IMG/VR virus record: IMGVR_UViG_3300047472_000037
Location: 1 to 64,000 of that record
Direction: 5' to 3' (one strand)
DNA length: 64,000 bases
Source: a virus
Shown here: positions 50,130-59,764 of the stretch, piece by piece
Numbering within the stretch: the stretch's first letter is position 1
Layout of the letters: every line of letters begins with the position of its first letter
The notes under the pieces: generated by a model
Seen by the model: the letters and a program-made list of their open reading frames with translations, nothing else
Database searches by the model: none
What the model was told of the DNA's origin: nothing
Position numbers and translations under genes: made by a program

Positions 50130-50408
50130 ATGAAATTTAAGAAAGCTAAAAAGTTTATCGATAGTTGTCCTATGTTTGATGACTCTGCCCTGGGACTGGC
50201 TGGTGAAGTCGGTGAAGTAATCGAATTGATCAAGAAGGATCGTCGTCCTGACGATCGTCGACAAGTTATGGACAAAGAGAAACTAGCCCTAGAGTGCTAT
50301 GATGTCTTCTTCTACCTAACTCGTGTCCTTAGTCAGTATGATATCGATTGGAATACAGCAGTGAAAGCAGGGGAAGATAAACTAACAAAGAGGTTTAACA
50401 ATGGATAA
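50130..50408 (+). CDS. MazG-like nucleotide pyrophosphohydrolase
   Basis: 92 residues. LAGEVGEVIELIKK and LECYDVFFYLTRVL give the E-x-x-E and E-x-x-D metal motifs of all-alpha NTP pyrophosphatases. Could reduce ppGpp or noncanonical nucleotides during infection. Ribosome site AGGTGATTT upstream. Confidence 0.85.
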   Translation: MKFKKAKKFIDSCPMFDDSALGLAGEVGEVIELIKKDRRPDDRRQVMDKEKLALECYDVFFYLTRVLSQYDIDWNTAVKAGEDKLTKRFNNG

Positions 50409-50586
50409 TACAGTACAATATCTACAGACTATACTTACTAGTCTACGACGCGATCTCAGTTATCTCGTTCTGGATAATGCAGAGAAGACTAAGATGATCG
50501 AACAGAACACTCAGGATATGGTTGCCATCCAAGCTAAGATTGATGATATCCAAGCATCTCTAGGAAAGCTTCAGAATGCCAACTGA
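50401..50586 (+). CDS. 61-residue coiled-coil protein
   Basis: Overlaps MazG by 8 bases. Two heptad-like helices (VQYLQTILTSLRRDLSYLVLDNAEKTKMIEQ, DMVAIQAKIDDIQASLGKL). Unknown function. Confidence 0.5.
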   Translation: MDNTVQYLQTILTSLRRDLSYLVLDNAEKTKMIEQNTQDMVAIQAKIDDIQASLGKLQNAN

Positions 50587-50731
50587 TCGTTTTAGAGAAC
50601 TGATTGGTCGCCTTCGTGACTTCGGAGATTTCTATGACCCTGACGAAGATAATTACTACGATGGTCTAGATGAATGGCTGGATGCTGATGCACCGATTGA
50701 TGACGAAGAGGATGAAGATGACTCAGAATGA
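50576..50731 (+). CDS. 51-residue highly acidic protein
   Basis: ATG 50576 overlaps the previous end. FYDPDEDNYYDGLDEW and an end DDEEDEDDSE. The acidic end is reminiscent of, but does not match, the YDPxQQ tag. DNA-mimic-like composition; function unknown. Confidence 0.5.
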   Translation: MPTDRFRELIGRLRDFGDFYDPDEDNYYDGLDEWLDADAPIDDEEDEDDSE

Positions 50732-50870
50732 TTTCTTTGTAGCAATCCAGTATATACTAGAGACTGCCGAGCGTGAAGGTTGGAGTCTACGACAAATAGA
50801 CAGGGATGCTGGAGATGCTATTCAAGAGTATCTCGAAGTAAAAGGTTACTATAAAGAGGAAGATGAGTGA
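50718..50870 (+). CDS. 50-residue helical protein
   Basis: ATG 50718 inside the acidic gene's end. FFVAIQYILETAEREGWSLRQIDRDAGDAIQEYLEVKG is helix-turn-helix-like. Stop overlaps the GTG start of the next gene. Unknown role. Confidence 0.5.
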   Translation: MTQNDFFVAIQYILETAEREGWSLRQIDRDAGDAIQEYLEVKGYYKEEDE

Positions 50871-51220
50871 GAGTTCTCATCACTGGTTCAAGAGACTATG
50901 AGGATACGTTTCAATTTAACGAAACGTTGGATGAACTCCTTAAGTCCTACGATGATCCAATAATTATTGCAGGTGGTGCTAAGGGCGCAGATCGTCTAGC
51001 AAAAGAATATGCCCACATGAATTATCTACGTTATCTAGAGTTTCCTGCTAATTGGCCTAAATACAAGAAGAAGGCTGGAACTCTCCGTAATCTACAAATG
51101 CTCGATGAAGGTAAACCTCATTTGGTCATTGCATTCCCACTAGAAGGGAGCATCGGTACATGGCATATGGTAAAGATTGCACGAGAGAGAGATGTAGAAG
51201 TTATAGTCATAGGAGAATGA
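50867..51220 (+). CDS. SLOG/YspA-like nucleotide-binding protein, GTG start
   Basis: 117 residues. RVLITGSRDY, IIAGGAKGADRLAKEYA and HLVIAFPLEGSIGTWHMVKIARE match DUF2493/SLOG Rossmann-like proteins. Such domains sense or cleave nucleotide-derived signals. GTG start overlaps the preceding stop. Confidence 0.85.
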   Translation: MRVLITGSRDYEDTFQFNETLDELLKSYDDPIIIAGGAKGADRLAKEYAHMNYLRYLEFPANWPKYKKKAGTLRNLQMLDEGKPHLVIAFPLEGSIGTWHMVKIARERDVEVIVIGE

Positions 51221-52951
51221 ATGAACGATAAGAAAACATATGGACCTAAGCTTGCTCTAAGCCAAGAAATCCACCAGACGAAATATCGATTGGGTAATGA
51301 ATCTTTCGAGCGAGCTATGACCCGCGTTGCTAACCACCTTAAGGATGATACAGAGCACTTCGATACTCTGAGAGATATTCTGCTGGAGATGAGATTTCTT
51401 CCGGCAGGCAGAGTACAATCCGCTGCTGGCTCTCCCAGAGAAGTGACTGCATATAATTGTTTTGTCTCTGGTACAATTGAAGATAGTATGTCATCTATTA
51501 TGCAGAAAGCTACAGAAGCGGCGGAGACTATGCGTCGTGGTGGTGGTATCGGCTACGACTTCTCACGACTCCGTCCTAGGGGTGATTTGATCGGATCTTT
51601 GGAGAGTAAGTCTTCTGGTCCCATTTCCTTCATGAATATCTATGATGCTATCTGTCACACTATTGCATCTGCTGGTCATCGTCGTGGTGCACAAATGGGA
51701 GTTCTCCGTGTAGATCATCCCGATATCGAAGAGTTTGTGAGGGCGAAGAACAATGGACAAAAGCTGACAGGCTTCAATGTATCCATCGGTATCACTGATG
51801 AGTTCATGAATTCTCTGGTCAGGGGAGAACGGTTCCCACTACGGTTTGAAGGTAAGACATACAAATATATTAATCCCAATTCTTTGTGGGATGAGATTAT
51901 GAGAAGTACATGGGACTGGGCGGAACCCGGTGTTCTATTCCTTGATAGAATCAATGAGATGAACAATCTCTATTATTGTGAGACAATCGAAGCGACGAAT
52001 CCATGTGGCGAACAGCCGCTCCCACCATATGGTGCATGTCTATTGGGTTCTTTCAATCTCACGAAGTATGTAACACCCGACAAGTCATTTGACTTCAATC
52101 AATTTATTAACGATATTCCACCAGTCGTTAGGGCTATGGATAATATCATTGATCGTACTCAATACCCGCTAAAAGAACAAGAAGAAGAGGCAAAGAATAA
52201 ACGGAGAATGGGCTTAGGTATCACTGGTATTGCTAATACGGCTGAAGCTCTAGGACTACGATACGGATCAGAAGAGTATCTTTCCTTCCAAGATGAAGTC
52301 CTTATTATCCTACGAGATCATACATATATTGCATCTGCGTGTTTGGCAGAAGAGAAAGGATCTTTTCCTCTCTATGACCAAGAAAAATATCTCACTGGTC
52401 AGTTTGTAAAAACACTTTCCTCTCATGTACGAAAGCAGATTGAAGAAAAGGGTATTAGGAATTCGCACCTAACTTCTATCGCCCCCACAGGAACAATCAG
52501 TCTCACTGCAGATAATACTTCTTCCGGCATCGAACCACCGTACCTTCTTGAATACGAGCGAACTATCCAAACATTTGATGGTCCACGTATTGAGAGAGTT
52601 CAAGATTATGGTTTGAAGCACTTTAATGTTCGAGGAATGACCGCTAATGAAATTCCAGCTGAAGACCATGTGAAGGTTCTAGCCAGAGCACAAAAGTTTA
52701 TTGATAGCGCTGTATCTAAGACCTGTAATGTAAGCGATAAAGTTAGTTTCGACGATTTTAAAAACCTGTACTTTGATGCTTGGATTAAGGGTTGTAAAGG
52801 TATTACTACTTTTCGATCAGCAGGAAAACGATACGGTATCCTGAATGCTGTGGACTCGACTAAGAATGAAGAGCCAGAAGATACAGTTTTGACAGAAAGT
52901 GCACAAGCTTGTTATATCGATCCTGATACTGGATCAAGGAGTTGTGACTAA
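51221..52951 (+). CDS. nrdJ: class II (adenosylcobalamin-dependent) ribonucleotide reductase
   Basis: 576 residues. YNCFVSGTIEDS holds one redox cysteine; MRRGGGIGYDFSRLRP, SAGHRRGAQMGVL, LTGFNVSIGIT; catalytic TNPCGEQPLPPYGACLLGSFNL; GTISLTADNTSSGIEP; C-terminal CYIDPDTGSRSC pair for re-reduction. No small subunit gene is seen, consistent with class II. Makes deoxynucleotides and works without oxygen; implies host cobalamin. GGAGAATGA ribosome site. Confidence 0.9.
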   Translation: MNDKKTYGPKLALSQEIHQTKYRLGNESFERAMTRVANHLKDDTEHFDTLRDILLEMRFLPAGRVQSAAGSPREVTAYNCFVSGTIEDSMSSIMQKATEAAETMRRGGGIGYDFSRLRPRGDLIGSLESKSSGPISFMNIYDAICHTIASAGHRRGAQMGVLRVDHPDIEEFVRAKNNGQKLTGFNVSIGITDEFMNSLVRGERFPLRFEGKTYKYINPNSLWDEIMRSTWDWAEPGVLFLDRINEMNNLYYCETIEATNPCGEQPLPPYGACLLGSFNLTKYVTPDKSFDFNQFINDIPPVVRAMDNIIDRTQYPLKEQEEEAKNKRRMGLGITGIANTAEALGLRYGSEEYLSFQDEVLIILRDHTYIASACLAEEKGSFPLYDQEKYLTGQFVKTLSSHVRKQIEEKGIRNSHLTSIAPTGTISLTADNTSSGIEPPYLLEYERTIQTFDGPRIERVQDYGLKHFNVRGMTANEIPAEDHVKVLARAQKFIDSAVSKTCNVSDKVSFDDFKNLYFDAWIKGCKGITTFRSAGKRYGILNAVDSTKNEEPEDTVLTESAQACYIDPDTGSRSCD

Positions 52952-52952
52952 A

Positions 52953-53033
52953 ATGGGTTTAATTATATTTCTTTTCTTTGTATTTCTAGTTTGGATTACG
53001 GTAAAGAAACTGGAGAATGATAACAATGAGTGA
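52953..53033 (+). CDS. 26-residue membrane micro-protein
   Basis: ATG 52953 one base after the reductase stop. GLIIFLFFVFLVWITVKKLE is one membrane span. Its TGA overlaps the next start. Unknown. Confidence 0.4.
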   Translation: MGLIIFLFFVFLVWITVKKLENDNNE

Positions 53034-53244
53034 TCAGCAAGTTCGTATTGCTTTCATGGGTAGTTTCTTGGGTAATGATGAAGCTTCTAACTACCGAGAT
53101 GAGTTCTTTGACTACTTCGGTCAAGACGTGAAAGATGGTAATCTAATTCTTCTAGAAGATAACATTCGATTTATCAATAATCATTGGGTTGTCAGGATTC
53201 TGGCAGAGAACTCTCAGACGACTATGGAGCTTGAACTTGAGTGA
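53026..53244 (+). CDS. 72-residue small protein
   Basis: ATG 53026 inside the micro-gene end. VRIAFMGSFLGNDEASNYRDEFFDYFGQDV then strands LILLEDNIRFINNHWVVRIL. Unknown family. Confidence 0.5.
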   Translation: MSDQQVRIAFMGSFLGNDEASNYRDEFFDYFGQDVKDGNLILLEDNIRFINNHWVVRILAENSQTTMELELE

Positions 53245-53578
53245 AGGACGAAAGGACGATGTGGGAAAGGTTCGAATGGATCTTCTTCCTCCTGAATTCC
53301 TATTCGCGACAGCAACCATCTTGACCTTCGGGGCAAAGAAATATGCTGATCGTAATTGGGAACAAGGGATGAAATGGGGGAGGGTGTTTGGTGCCCTTAT
53401 GAGACACATGTGGTACTGGTGGGGAGGTAAAGGTCCCACTACGACTAACTTTCTATTTGGTGATACAGACGAAGAAACAGGCTATAGTCACCTCTGGCAT
53501 GCTGCTTGTTGTTTAGCATTTCTAATCTCGTACGAAGAGAGAAAGATTGGTGAAGATGACCGACATAAAAAAGTATAG
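53237..53578 (+). CDS. dATP/dGTP diphosphohydrolase-like (DUF5664), TTG start
   Basis: 113 residues with TTG 53237 as start (SEGRKDDVGKVRMDLLPPE follows), overlapping the previous stop. GAKKYADRNWEQG, ALMRHMWYWWGG and HLWHAACCLAFLISYEE are family signatures. Phage versions adjust nucleotide pools. An upstream ATG at 53189 lies within the previous gene. Confidence 0.8.
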   Translation: MSEGRKDDVGKVRMDLLPPEFLFATATILTFGAKKYADRNWEQGMKWGRVFGALMRHMWYWWGGKGPTTTNFLFGDTDEETGYSHLWHAACCLAFLISYEERKIGEDDRHKKV

Positions 53579-53696
53579 TATTTATGCATCTCTGTTAATC
53601 ATTCTGATGGTTTCCTGTTACTTGACCTCTTGTGCATCCAAAGAAGATAACTACTGGGGCCAAGTCTCCAAAGGAGTAAACGAAATTGTCAAATGA
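53556..53696 (+). CDS. 46-residue lipoprotein-like protein
   Basis: ATG 53556. Signal segment YSIYASLLIILMVSCYLTSC with lipobox LTSC, then ASKEDNYWGQVSKG. Small lipoprotein, not beside the lysis genes; perhaps an exclusion factor. Overlaps both neighbours. Confidence 0.5.
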   Translation: MTDIKKYSIYASLLIILMVSCYLTSCASKEDNYWGQVSKGVNEIVK

Positions 53697-54045
53697 TAAT
53701 CTAATTTTGGCATTGGACTTCGACGATACCTATACTGCTAATCCAGAACTATGGGATAGCTTCATTATCCTATCGCAGATGTGTAATACAGAAGTAGTTA
53801 TCGCCACGTATCGACATGAAGTAGAGGACGCTGATCCCGCACTTGACCGTATAAAGCGATTAGGTACGAGGTGCTACTTCACTGACGGCAAGGCCAAGAA
53901 ACCCTTCCTTGAGGCTCTGGGTGTCAATGTGAACATCTGGATTGATGATCGACCTCAGACTGTCTACATGGATAGTGCTTGGGCACAGAATAGTCCAGAA
54001 CTCCACGCTTGGCGAGAAGCTAACGCAGAACGACTTAAGGCTTAA
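53686..54045 (+). CDS. HAD-like phosphatase, TTG start
   Basis: 119 residues. LALDFDDTYTANPE is HAD motif I; VVIATYRHE, GKAKKPFLE and IWIDDRPQTVY represent the later motifs. AAGGAG lies nine bases before TTG 53686. Could dephosphorylate nucleotides. Last gene of the plus-strand region. Confidence 0.75.
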   Translation: MSNDNLILALDFDDTYTANPELWDSFIILSQMCNTEVVIATYRHEVEDADPALDRIKRLGTRCYFTDGKAKKPFLEALGVNVNIWIDDRPQTVYMDSAWAQNSPELHAWREANAERLKA

Positions 54046-54052
54046 AACAAAG

Positions 54053-54102
54053 AAACCCTCGGAGGGACTAAGAGTTTCGGCTCCTAGTTTCACGAGGGTT
54101 TT
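54053..54102. terminator. bidirectional terminator between convergent genes
   Basis: AAACCCTCG pairs with CGAGGGTTT across an internal GGAG/CTCC pairing; T-runs exist on both strands (TTTTATTTTG forward, A-rich left flank). It separates the plus-strand genes from the minus virion block. Confidence 0.75.
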
Positions 54103-54116
54103 ATTTTGTCTATTGT

Positions 54117-57100
54117 CTACTTTTGTTTATTCAAGAGATTTTCCATCTCCCTGTTGAGAGGAACCTCTCGGTCATTACCAGTATTCCAGTAGTTGGAAGA
54201 TGCTCTACCAGCAGCTCTCTGTTGTTCAGATCGACGGGCTTTACCAGCTTCTTTGGCGAGGATACTTTCAGATACATTCTTACCGAGGGTAGCCATATTA
54301 GAGGCATCTCCTACAGCACCTTCAAGCATAGCTTGTTTAGCCTCACGTACTTGTCCAAGAGATTCAACACTCAATGGGCCAGTCAATCGACGAACACGAG
54401 ATGCTCTAGGGTTAAGAACACCAAGAGTAAAGGTGATCAACGAGTTCAATGCCTGTTGGGGATCTTCTCCACGATCTACAGTGGTCAGGATCTTGTCGGC
54501 ATCAGATTTAGGTGTCTTTCTCGTCAAGTTGAGATAGGCATTCTTAGCCTCTTGTAACTGTCCCAGAACCTCTGGTTGATCATGGAAAATGATCTGAAGG
54601 TTTTTCAAGTCCTTAGACCCTTCACCGAAGATCTTCTTTGCCTGTGGTTCAGAGATACGATAGGCAGTTTCTTGTGGATTACCACCACCTGCTGGACCTA
54701 GAGACTGTCTAGAACCAAGACGATCACGGATGTAATCAAGATAGGTAGCCTTGAGGGAGTCTTTAGCAACATCACCCCTCGGGCCCAGCTTATTGATCTG
54801 AGTCATCATATCTATCAGTTTATCTTCAGAATCAGAAGCATTAAATATCTTCTTGATAGCTCCAGCTGTAGTACCACCACTCACTGCTCTTGCACCCTCT
54901 TCCCCTTGGAAGACGAATGGTTTTAGGACAGAGAGATTGGCTGTCCTATGAATCTCGGTAGCTTCTTCTTTGATCTTCTGAAGTTGAGCTTCATACCCAG
55001 CCTTACGGGAATCAATATCCGCTTTGGCTAGGTTAAAGTTACTTGCCCTAGCACCTTCAGATTCTGCTATAGCACTCTTGAGGTTAGAGAGTTCACCAGC
55101 CTTTTGACCAGACATCAACTGTAGAGTGTCCATCCGGGCAGCAAGATCACGATACTTAGAAAGAATAGGACTATCGGGACTATAACGTTCAAGACCAGTG
55201 ATAGTATCTTTCATCGAAGCCCTAAGAGCACTCAAATCCTGATCTCCACCTTTAGCCAATCCTTGTGCAAGATTATCAATGGATTTAGAGACAAGAACAT
55301 CAGAGATACCTTGATCGATATTCTGACCACCTTGTTTAACACCCTTTGACAAAGCTTCCATAAAACGACCTTGATCAGGGGCATCAAGATTTTGGACGAT
55401 TGAGTTCTGAAAAGTATTCTTCCAATCATTAACTCCCTGTCCTGGTCCTAGACCTTCACCAAATTTCTCCTTATTCATACGGATTTCACCCGCAGTAGCC
55501 AGAGGTTTGATTTGAGCATTATCACGCCAAGTAGTTACGTAATTAACGTACTTCTCTTTGGCATCATCAACCATCTTGATCACATCCCCATCACCATTGG
55601 CTTTCAAGAAGTCAAGCTGATCGTTTAGGATGTTGTTCTGGATATCACGTAGTGGTTGTAGTTTAGGGTCTTGAGGATTCTTGATCTTAGAAATCTCTGC
55701 CTGTACCTGACGTTTAACATTCATATACATATTAGAGAAACTGGGATCAGAGTTAACTTCTTCAGCAATCTTCTTCAAGAATGGATCGTCAGTCCCACCA
55801 TTATCTTTGATGATCTGTAACAGAGAACTAGGTTCACCCTCTGCACCAGACTGAGCAATCTTTTCATAGGCTGCATCAGTGTCCAATCTCATCTTTTTGA
55901 GACCTTCATACGCTGGTTCAGACAATGCATTAATACGATTGATCTGTCCAGTATTAGACCCAAAAGGGTTTGCAGACATAGCTTGATCTATGATGGTACT
56001 CATCTCAGGGTCACTGGTTATGACACTATTAGCCTGTGCCTTAGCATTTTCAACTTCTTGTGTCTTATTTGCCAGTTGGTTCTGTTCGAATTGGCTAGTC
56101 ATATCATTAGACTGTTTTAGTGTACCAAGTCCTGTATCGGCTCGGGCTATCTCAGAGGAAACGATGTCTTGAGTTTTAGCCAGACCCTTATCTGCCGCTT
56201 TACCCTTAGCGATCTGTGCATTACCGAGTACATTACCAGCAGCTTCTTGACCCAGTTCAAGACTACCAACACCACTCTGGGCATCAGCAGCATCACTAAA
56301 GAGGTTATCGATCTGGTAGGCACCCTTAGCAGGGACTTCATTAGAGTTCAGTGCAGTACGGAGTTGAAATAGTCGATTAGAGGCATCATCAGCTTGGTGA
56401 GCTACCCAATCGTTAAAGTCTTTAGCACCCATGACTTCTTTTTGTCCAGCATAGGCTGCTTTGAAGTAGTCTCTAGCAATCTCTTGAAATGCGGCAGGAG
56501 TATCCATCTGGACTTCTTTCCCAACACCAGAGAGTTGAAGATTCTTTACAGAATTCCTCTCTAGGGCATCAGCCATAGTCTTGATGTTGAAGGCTGCTTG
56601 TTCAGGAGCAAGTCCTACAACGTTAGGATCAAGCCATGTGAATAGCTTAAGACCAGCAGTAGTATTCGACATAGGCAGACGAGAGCCGATATCAGCACCA
56701 AGGACATTGATATCTCGGAGGCCACCAAAGGTTGGTTTAACGAACTTATTGGCAGCAACATTATATACTGCACCAAGAGTATTCAGAGAACCCTGAATGA
56801 TAGGAATGTCTAGGGCAAAAGAAATATCCTGTGCACGTCCCTTATCAACCCCCCACTTTTTCTGGATCCACTCAGGAGAAATAATACCCTGAGAGTCATT
56901 AGGGGCTACAGTAGCTTCTGCGAGACCGAAGGATAATCCAACGAGAGATGTCTTTGTGATGTTACTTGCAACTGCAAGGGCCTTTTGAGCACTACCCGTA
57001 CTTTTCAGAGTGGCGTCATAAGCCGTCTTAACCATCTGTTGAGTCGTAGGAGACAACATGGTAGCAGCTTTCCCTGCCAAACCTACAGCCTCGCCAACTG

Positions 57101-57977
57101 CTTTCACAGGACCAGCGATAACCTTAGGTCCGACAATGAAGGTGGCCATGTCATCTGCAAACTTCTCACCAGGACCAGTTGGGACAGTCTCAGGAAACTG
57201 ACGACCATAGTCACCTTCAGAGGTAAACCTAGGCATTTTTCCCTTACCGACATCAGTTATGACATCACCAACACCACCGATAATGTTCTGAAGAACTTGG
57301 TAGCCCATACGGACAATACCATCACGATCCGGTGGATCAACAAGATACTTTGTAGTAATCATAGGCTGGTTATCAGGACCAACAGGTTGATTCGGATCAA
57401 AGTTAGGATTATTGGTAGTTTGTGTTTGCACACGTTCAGTCTTAGCAATACCCATACCACCAGGATCAGCAGCGCCTGTATTAGCGTACTTAGTAGCCAT
57501 CTCGTCAGCACGTTTATTATACATATCGACGAGTTCGGGTGGCATCTTTTGGTAAGGTGGCCATGCCATGTCGAGACTATACTTCCCAGTAATATGACTA
57601 GGATTAGTAGGGTCTGGTATCGGTAGATTGCCCCAAGTGTTACCAGAACTATTCTCATAATCAGAGAGTGCCTGATATTTAGGGTCATTACGGATAGGAT
57701 CATAAAGATCACTTTGGGATTGTAGAGTTGGATCTCTCTGAGGCTCAGGGAGGGGAGTATTAATCTCCTGTTGCCTCATAGTATTCAAATCATTCTGGAG
57801 TCCTTTATCAGGATCAGGGGGCATTGAATACCCTTGGTCCCAAGGATTGAGTGAAACAGAAGGAGCCTGTGGAGTCACCTCGGGTGCTGCCTGATAACCG
57901 GAATCCCAAGGATTTAATTCTTTCTTGGGGATAGCAGGTATAGAGCCCTTCAGAATTTCATCCTTTAGGTTGGTCAT
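54117..57977 (-). CDS. large internal virion / ejection protein
   Basis: 1286 residues, the largest gene. The first 60 residues contain two LNPWD-x-GY repeats; residues about 200-400 have hydrophobic, G/A-rich stretches; the remainder is long helices with many Q, K and D (QAKAQANSV-like text, DIDSRKAGYEAQLQKIKEEATEIH). Length and place match gp16-like ejection proteins of podoviruses, but no transglycosylase motif is visible. Start overlaps the stop of the next upstream gene. Confidence 0.65.
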   Translation of the reverse strand: MTNLKDEILKGSIPAIPKKELNPWDSGYQAAPEVTPQAPSVSLNPWDQGYSMPPDPDKGLQNDLNTMRQQEINTPLPEPQRDPTLQSQSDLYDPIRNDPKYQALSDYENSSGNTWGNLPIPDPTNPSHITGKYSLDMAWPPYQKMPPELVDMYNKRADEMATKYANTGAADPGGMGIAKTERVQTQTTNNPNFDPNQPVGPDNQPMITTKYLVDPPDRDGIVRMGYQVLQNIIGGVGDVITDVGKGKMPRFTSEGDYGRQFPETVPTGPGEKFADDMATFIVGPKVIAGPVKAVGEAVGLAGKAATMLSPTTQQMVKTAYDATLKSTGSAQKALAVASNITKTSLVGLSFGLAEATVAPNDSQGIISPEWIQKKWGVDKGRAQDISFALDIPIIQGSLNTLGAVYNVAANKFVKPTFGGLRDINVLGADIGSRLPMSNTTAGLKLFTWLDPNVVGLAPEQAAFNIKTMADALERNSVKNLQLSGVGKEVQMDTPAAFQEIARDYFKAAYAGQKEVMGAKDFNDWVAHQADDASNRLFQLRTALNSNEVPAKGAYQIDNLFSDAADAQSGVGSLELGQEAAGNVLGNAQIAKGKAADKGLAKTQDIVSSEIARADTGLGTLKQSNDMTSQFEQNQLANKTQEVENAKAQANSVITSDPEMSTIIDQAMSANPFGSNTGQINRINALSEPAYEGLKKMRLDTDAAYEKIAQSGAEGEPSSLLQIIKDNGGTDDPFLKKIAEEVNSDPSFSNMYMNVKRQVQAEISKIKNPQDPKLQPLRDIQNNILNDQLDFLKANGDGDVIKMVDDAKEKYVNYVTTWRDNAQIKPLATAGEIRMNKEKFGEGLGPGQGVNDWKNTFQNSIVQNLDAPDQGRFMEALSKGVKQGGQNIDQGISDVLVSKSIDNLAQGLAKGGDQDLSALRASMKDTITGLERYSPDSPILSKYRDLAARMDTLQLMSGQKAGELSNLKSAIAESEGARASNFNLAKADIDSRKAGYEAQLQKIKEEATEIHRTANLSVLKPFVFQGEEGARAVSGGTTAGAIKKIFNASDSEDKLIDMMTQINKLGPRGDVAKDSLKATYLDYIRDRLGSRQSLGPAGGGNPQETAYRISEPQAKKIFGEGSKDLKNLQIIFHDQPEVLGQLQEAKNAYLNLTRKTPKSDADKILTTVDRGEDPQQALNSLITFTLGVLNPRASRVRRLTGPLSVESLGQVREAKQAMLEGAVGDASNMATLGKNVSESILAKEAGKARRSEQQRAAGRASSNYWNTGNDREVPLNREMENLLNKQK

Positions 57978-59764
57978 TATTTAGCTTCCTTCCAATTAGA
58001 TTGATTTGTGTCATCCCAGGTTTTAGGGTCATTTGGATCCTTGGGGCTAAATACGAATTTCTTCCCACCAGCACCATCAACAACTTGTCCCGGTCGGAAA
58101 CCACGAGTAGATGTCGGAGCAACTACAGATGGGTCTTTATATTGACCAGTTTGTTGAGCACCCTGTTGACCTGCCTGAGCTTGACCGTAATCAATTGGCT
58201 GTCTGATTTGCTTGAGGTAAGCAATGAGTTCTGCTTTGGACTGATCATCCATGTTACCAGAAGCAATCATTTCCTGCAGTCTAGGAACAGAAAGACCTGG
58301 ATCAAATCCGTACAACTGCTTGAAGTTCGAGACCGATGGGTCTTTGTTCAAGGATTCACGTCGTGCATCGAGATTGATCAAGGTGTTAGAGAGGGCCTGT
58401 TGAACTGCCGGAGCGACTGTGTTCCAACGGGCATCCTCACCACCAACCTGTTCAAGCAAGTGTTCATAATCTTTATCAGAAGTCTTAGACGCCGAGAGAC
58501 CATTGGCAGTAGATAGGTTAGAGACAAGAGACTGACGAGCAGAACGGTAAAGAGCAGCATTTATGGCCGTCTTCTCATTAGCAGGAGATGTTAGAGTAGC
58601 ATTAAAGAAGTCAGACAGAGCAGCAGCATGGTCAGAGACATCCTTTTCGAGGGATTCTACCTTACCTTGTTGCTTATCTGCATTCATTCTCTGTTCTACC
58701 ATCTGCAACTGGTTCCATGCAGCGCCTGCTTCACCCTTCATGTTATTGAGGAATTCGACAGTACCGCCAGTCCACTTAGTGACAGCAGTGGGGTCTTCCC
58801 TAGCGATCTTAGTCATGATGTTGGCAGAGTTCAGGGCTGAGATATAGTTAGCACTCGCATCCTTAACTTCCTTAGAAGTCTGACCAAACTTATCAGTGAC
58901 ATCATTCAATCGACCCATAGTAGTAGGGTCAATAATCCTGAAGTTACCAGAGATCGGTACACCCTGTCCGTTATTGGCAGTAGGGTCGGTTACGTTATAA
59001 GTCTTCCAACCACCAGTTTCAGTGTCAGGACGAGTTTCAGCATAGACGAGACCACCGGGAGTAATACGTCCCTGATCATCGAGGACGACACCCATCTGTT
59101 GACCAGTCTTACCTTGTGCCTGAGCATTGGTACGAGCAGTCCAAACAGCAGCAGACTGAGCAGAATTAACTTCTTGCTGGGCCTTACGTATAGCTGATGG
59201 GTCCTTAGAAGCCTGGGCCTGAGCTAGGTTATTATAAAGGGATGCCATGTCAGGAAGGTTTTTCATGCTACGAGGATTGTATGTCACCATGTTCTGGGAG
59301 CTATCATCAGCGACCGTAGGTGTTATATTCTCCTTACGTAGGGTAGGGTCGATAGCATCAATCTTCTTATTAACGTCATTGTACTGAGGGCCATCCATAC
59401 CAGTGTCATAAGTCATGGACACAGCAGAAGGGACCTGAACAGTCTGAGTCGGCTTTACATAATTCTTATTAGGGCTGTAATCACCATTGGCGATGCCCTT
59501 GTAGATAGTGTCATATTCAACACCGTTATTAAGCTGTGTATTCCAATAAGGGGCAGAGTTAGTATCACCAAATTGGGTGGCTAAGTCTTGAGCCTTCTTA
59601 GCATTTTGGGCTTCTTGTGTTTGTTTGGCAACACGGAGCTTCTTGTCAGACATAAGATTTTCCATCTTATACTTGAACATCGTGTCTTCTTGATCTTGTT
59701 CTCTCTGCTGTTTCTTTTGGTCAGCAGAAATATAAGCTTGGGCAAAACCTTCTGCAAATGTCAT
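57977..59764 (-). CDS. internal virion protein, helical
   Basis: 595 residues, rich in A, Q, D and T. Helical in its N-terminal third (YISADQKKQQREQDQEDTMFKYKMENL) and middle (KVESLEKDVSDHAAALSDFFNA). C-terminal end P/K/D-rich. Located between two other internal-protein candidates. Probably part of the ejectosome; no motif. Confidence 0.55.
   Translation of the reverse strand: MTFAEGFAQAYISADQKKQQREQDQEDTMFKYKMENLMSDKKLRVAKQTQEAQNAKKAQDLATQFGDTNSAPYWNTQLNNGVEYDTIYKGIANGDYSPNKNYVKPTQTVQVPSAVSMTYDTGMDGPQYNDVNKKIDAIDPTLRKENITPTVADDSSQNMVTYNPRSMKNLPDMASLYNNLAQAQASKDPSAIRKAQQEVNSAQSAAVWTARTNAQAQGKTGQQMGVVLDDQGRITPGGLVYAETRPDTETGGWKTYNVTDPTANNGQGVPISGNFRIIDPTTMGRLNDVTDKFGQTSKEVKDASANYISALNSANIMTKIAREDPTAVTKWTGGTVEFLNNMKGEAGAAWNQLQMVEQRMNADKQQGKVESLEKDVSDHAAALSDFFNATLTSPANEKTAINAALYRSARQSLVSNLSTANGLSASKTSDKDYEHLLEQVGGEDARWNTVAPAVQQALSNTLINLDARRESLNKDPSVSNFKQLYGFDPGLSVPRLQEMIASGNMDDQSKAELIAYLKQIRQPIDYGQAQAGQQGAQQTGQYKDPSVVAPTSTRGFRPGQVVDGAGGKKFVFSPKDPNDPKTWDDTNQSNWKEAK

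Noticed and set aside
50576-50731. Acidic protein end considered as another tag copy
   Set aside because: It has acidic residues but lacks the Y-D-P-x-Q-Q order at the C-terminus.
54123-57626. Several plus-strand frames of 60-213 codons opposite the large virion gene
   Set aside because: Composition and absence of start signals show them to be shadows of the 1286-residue minus-strand gene.
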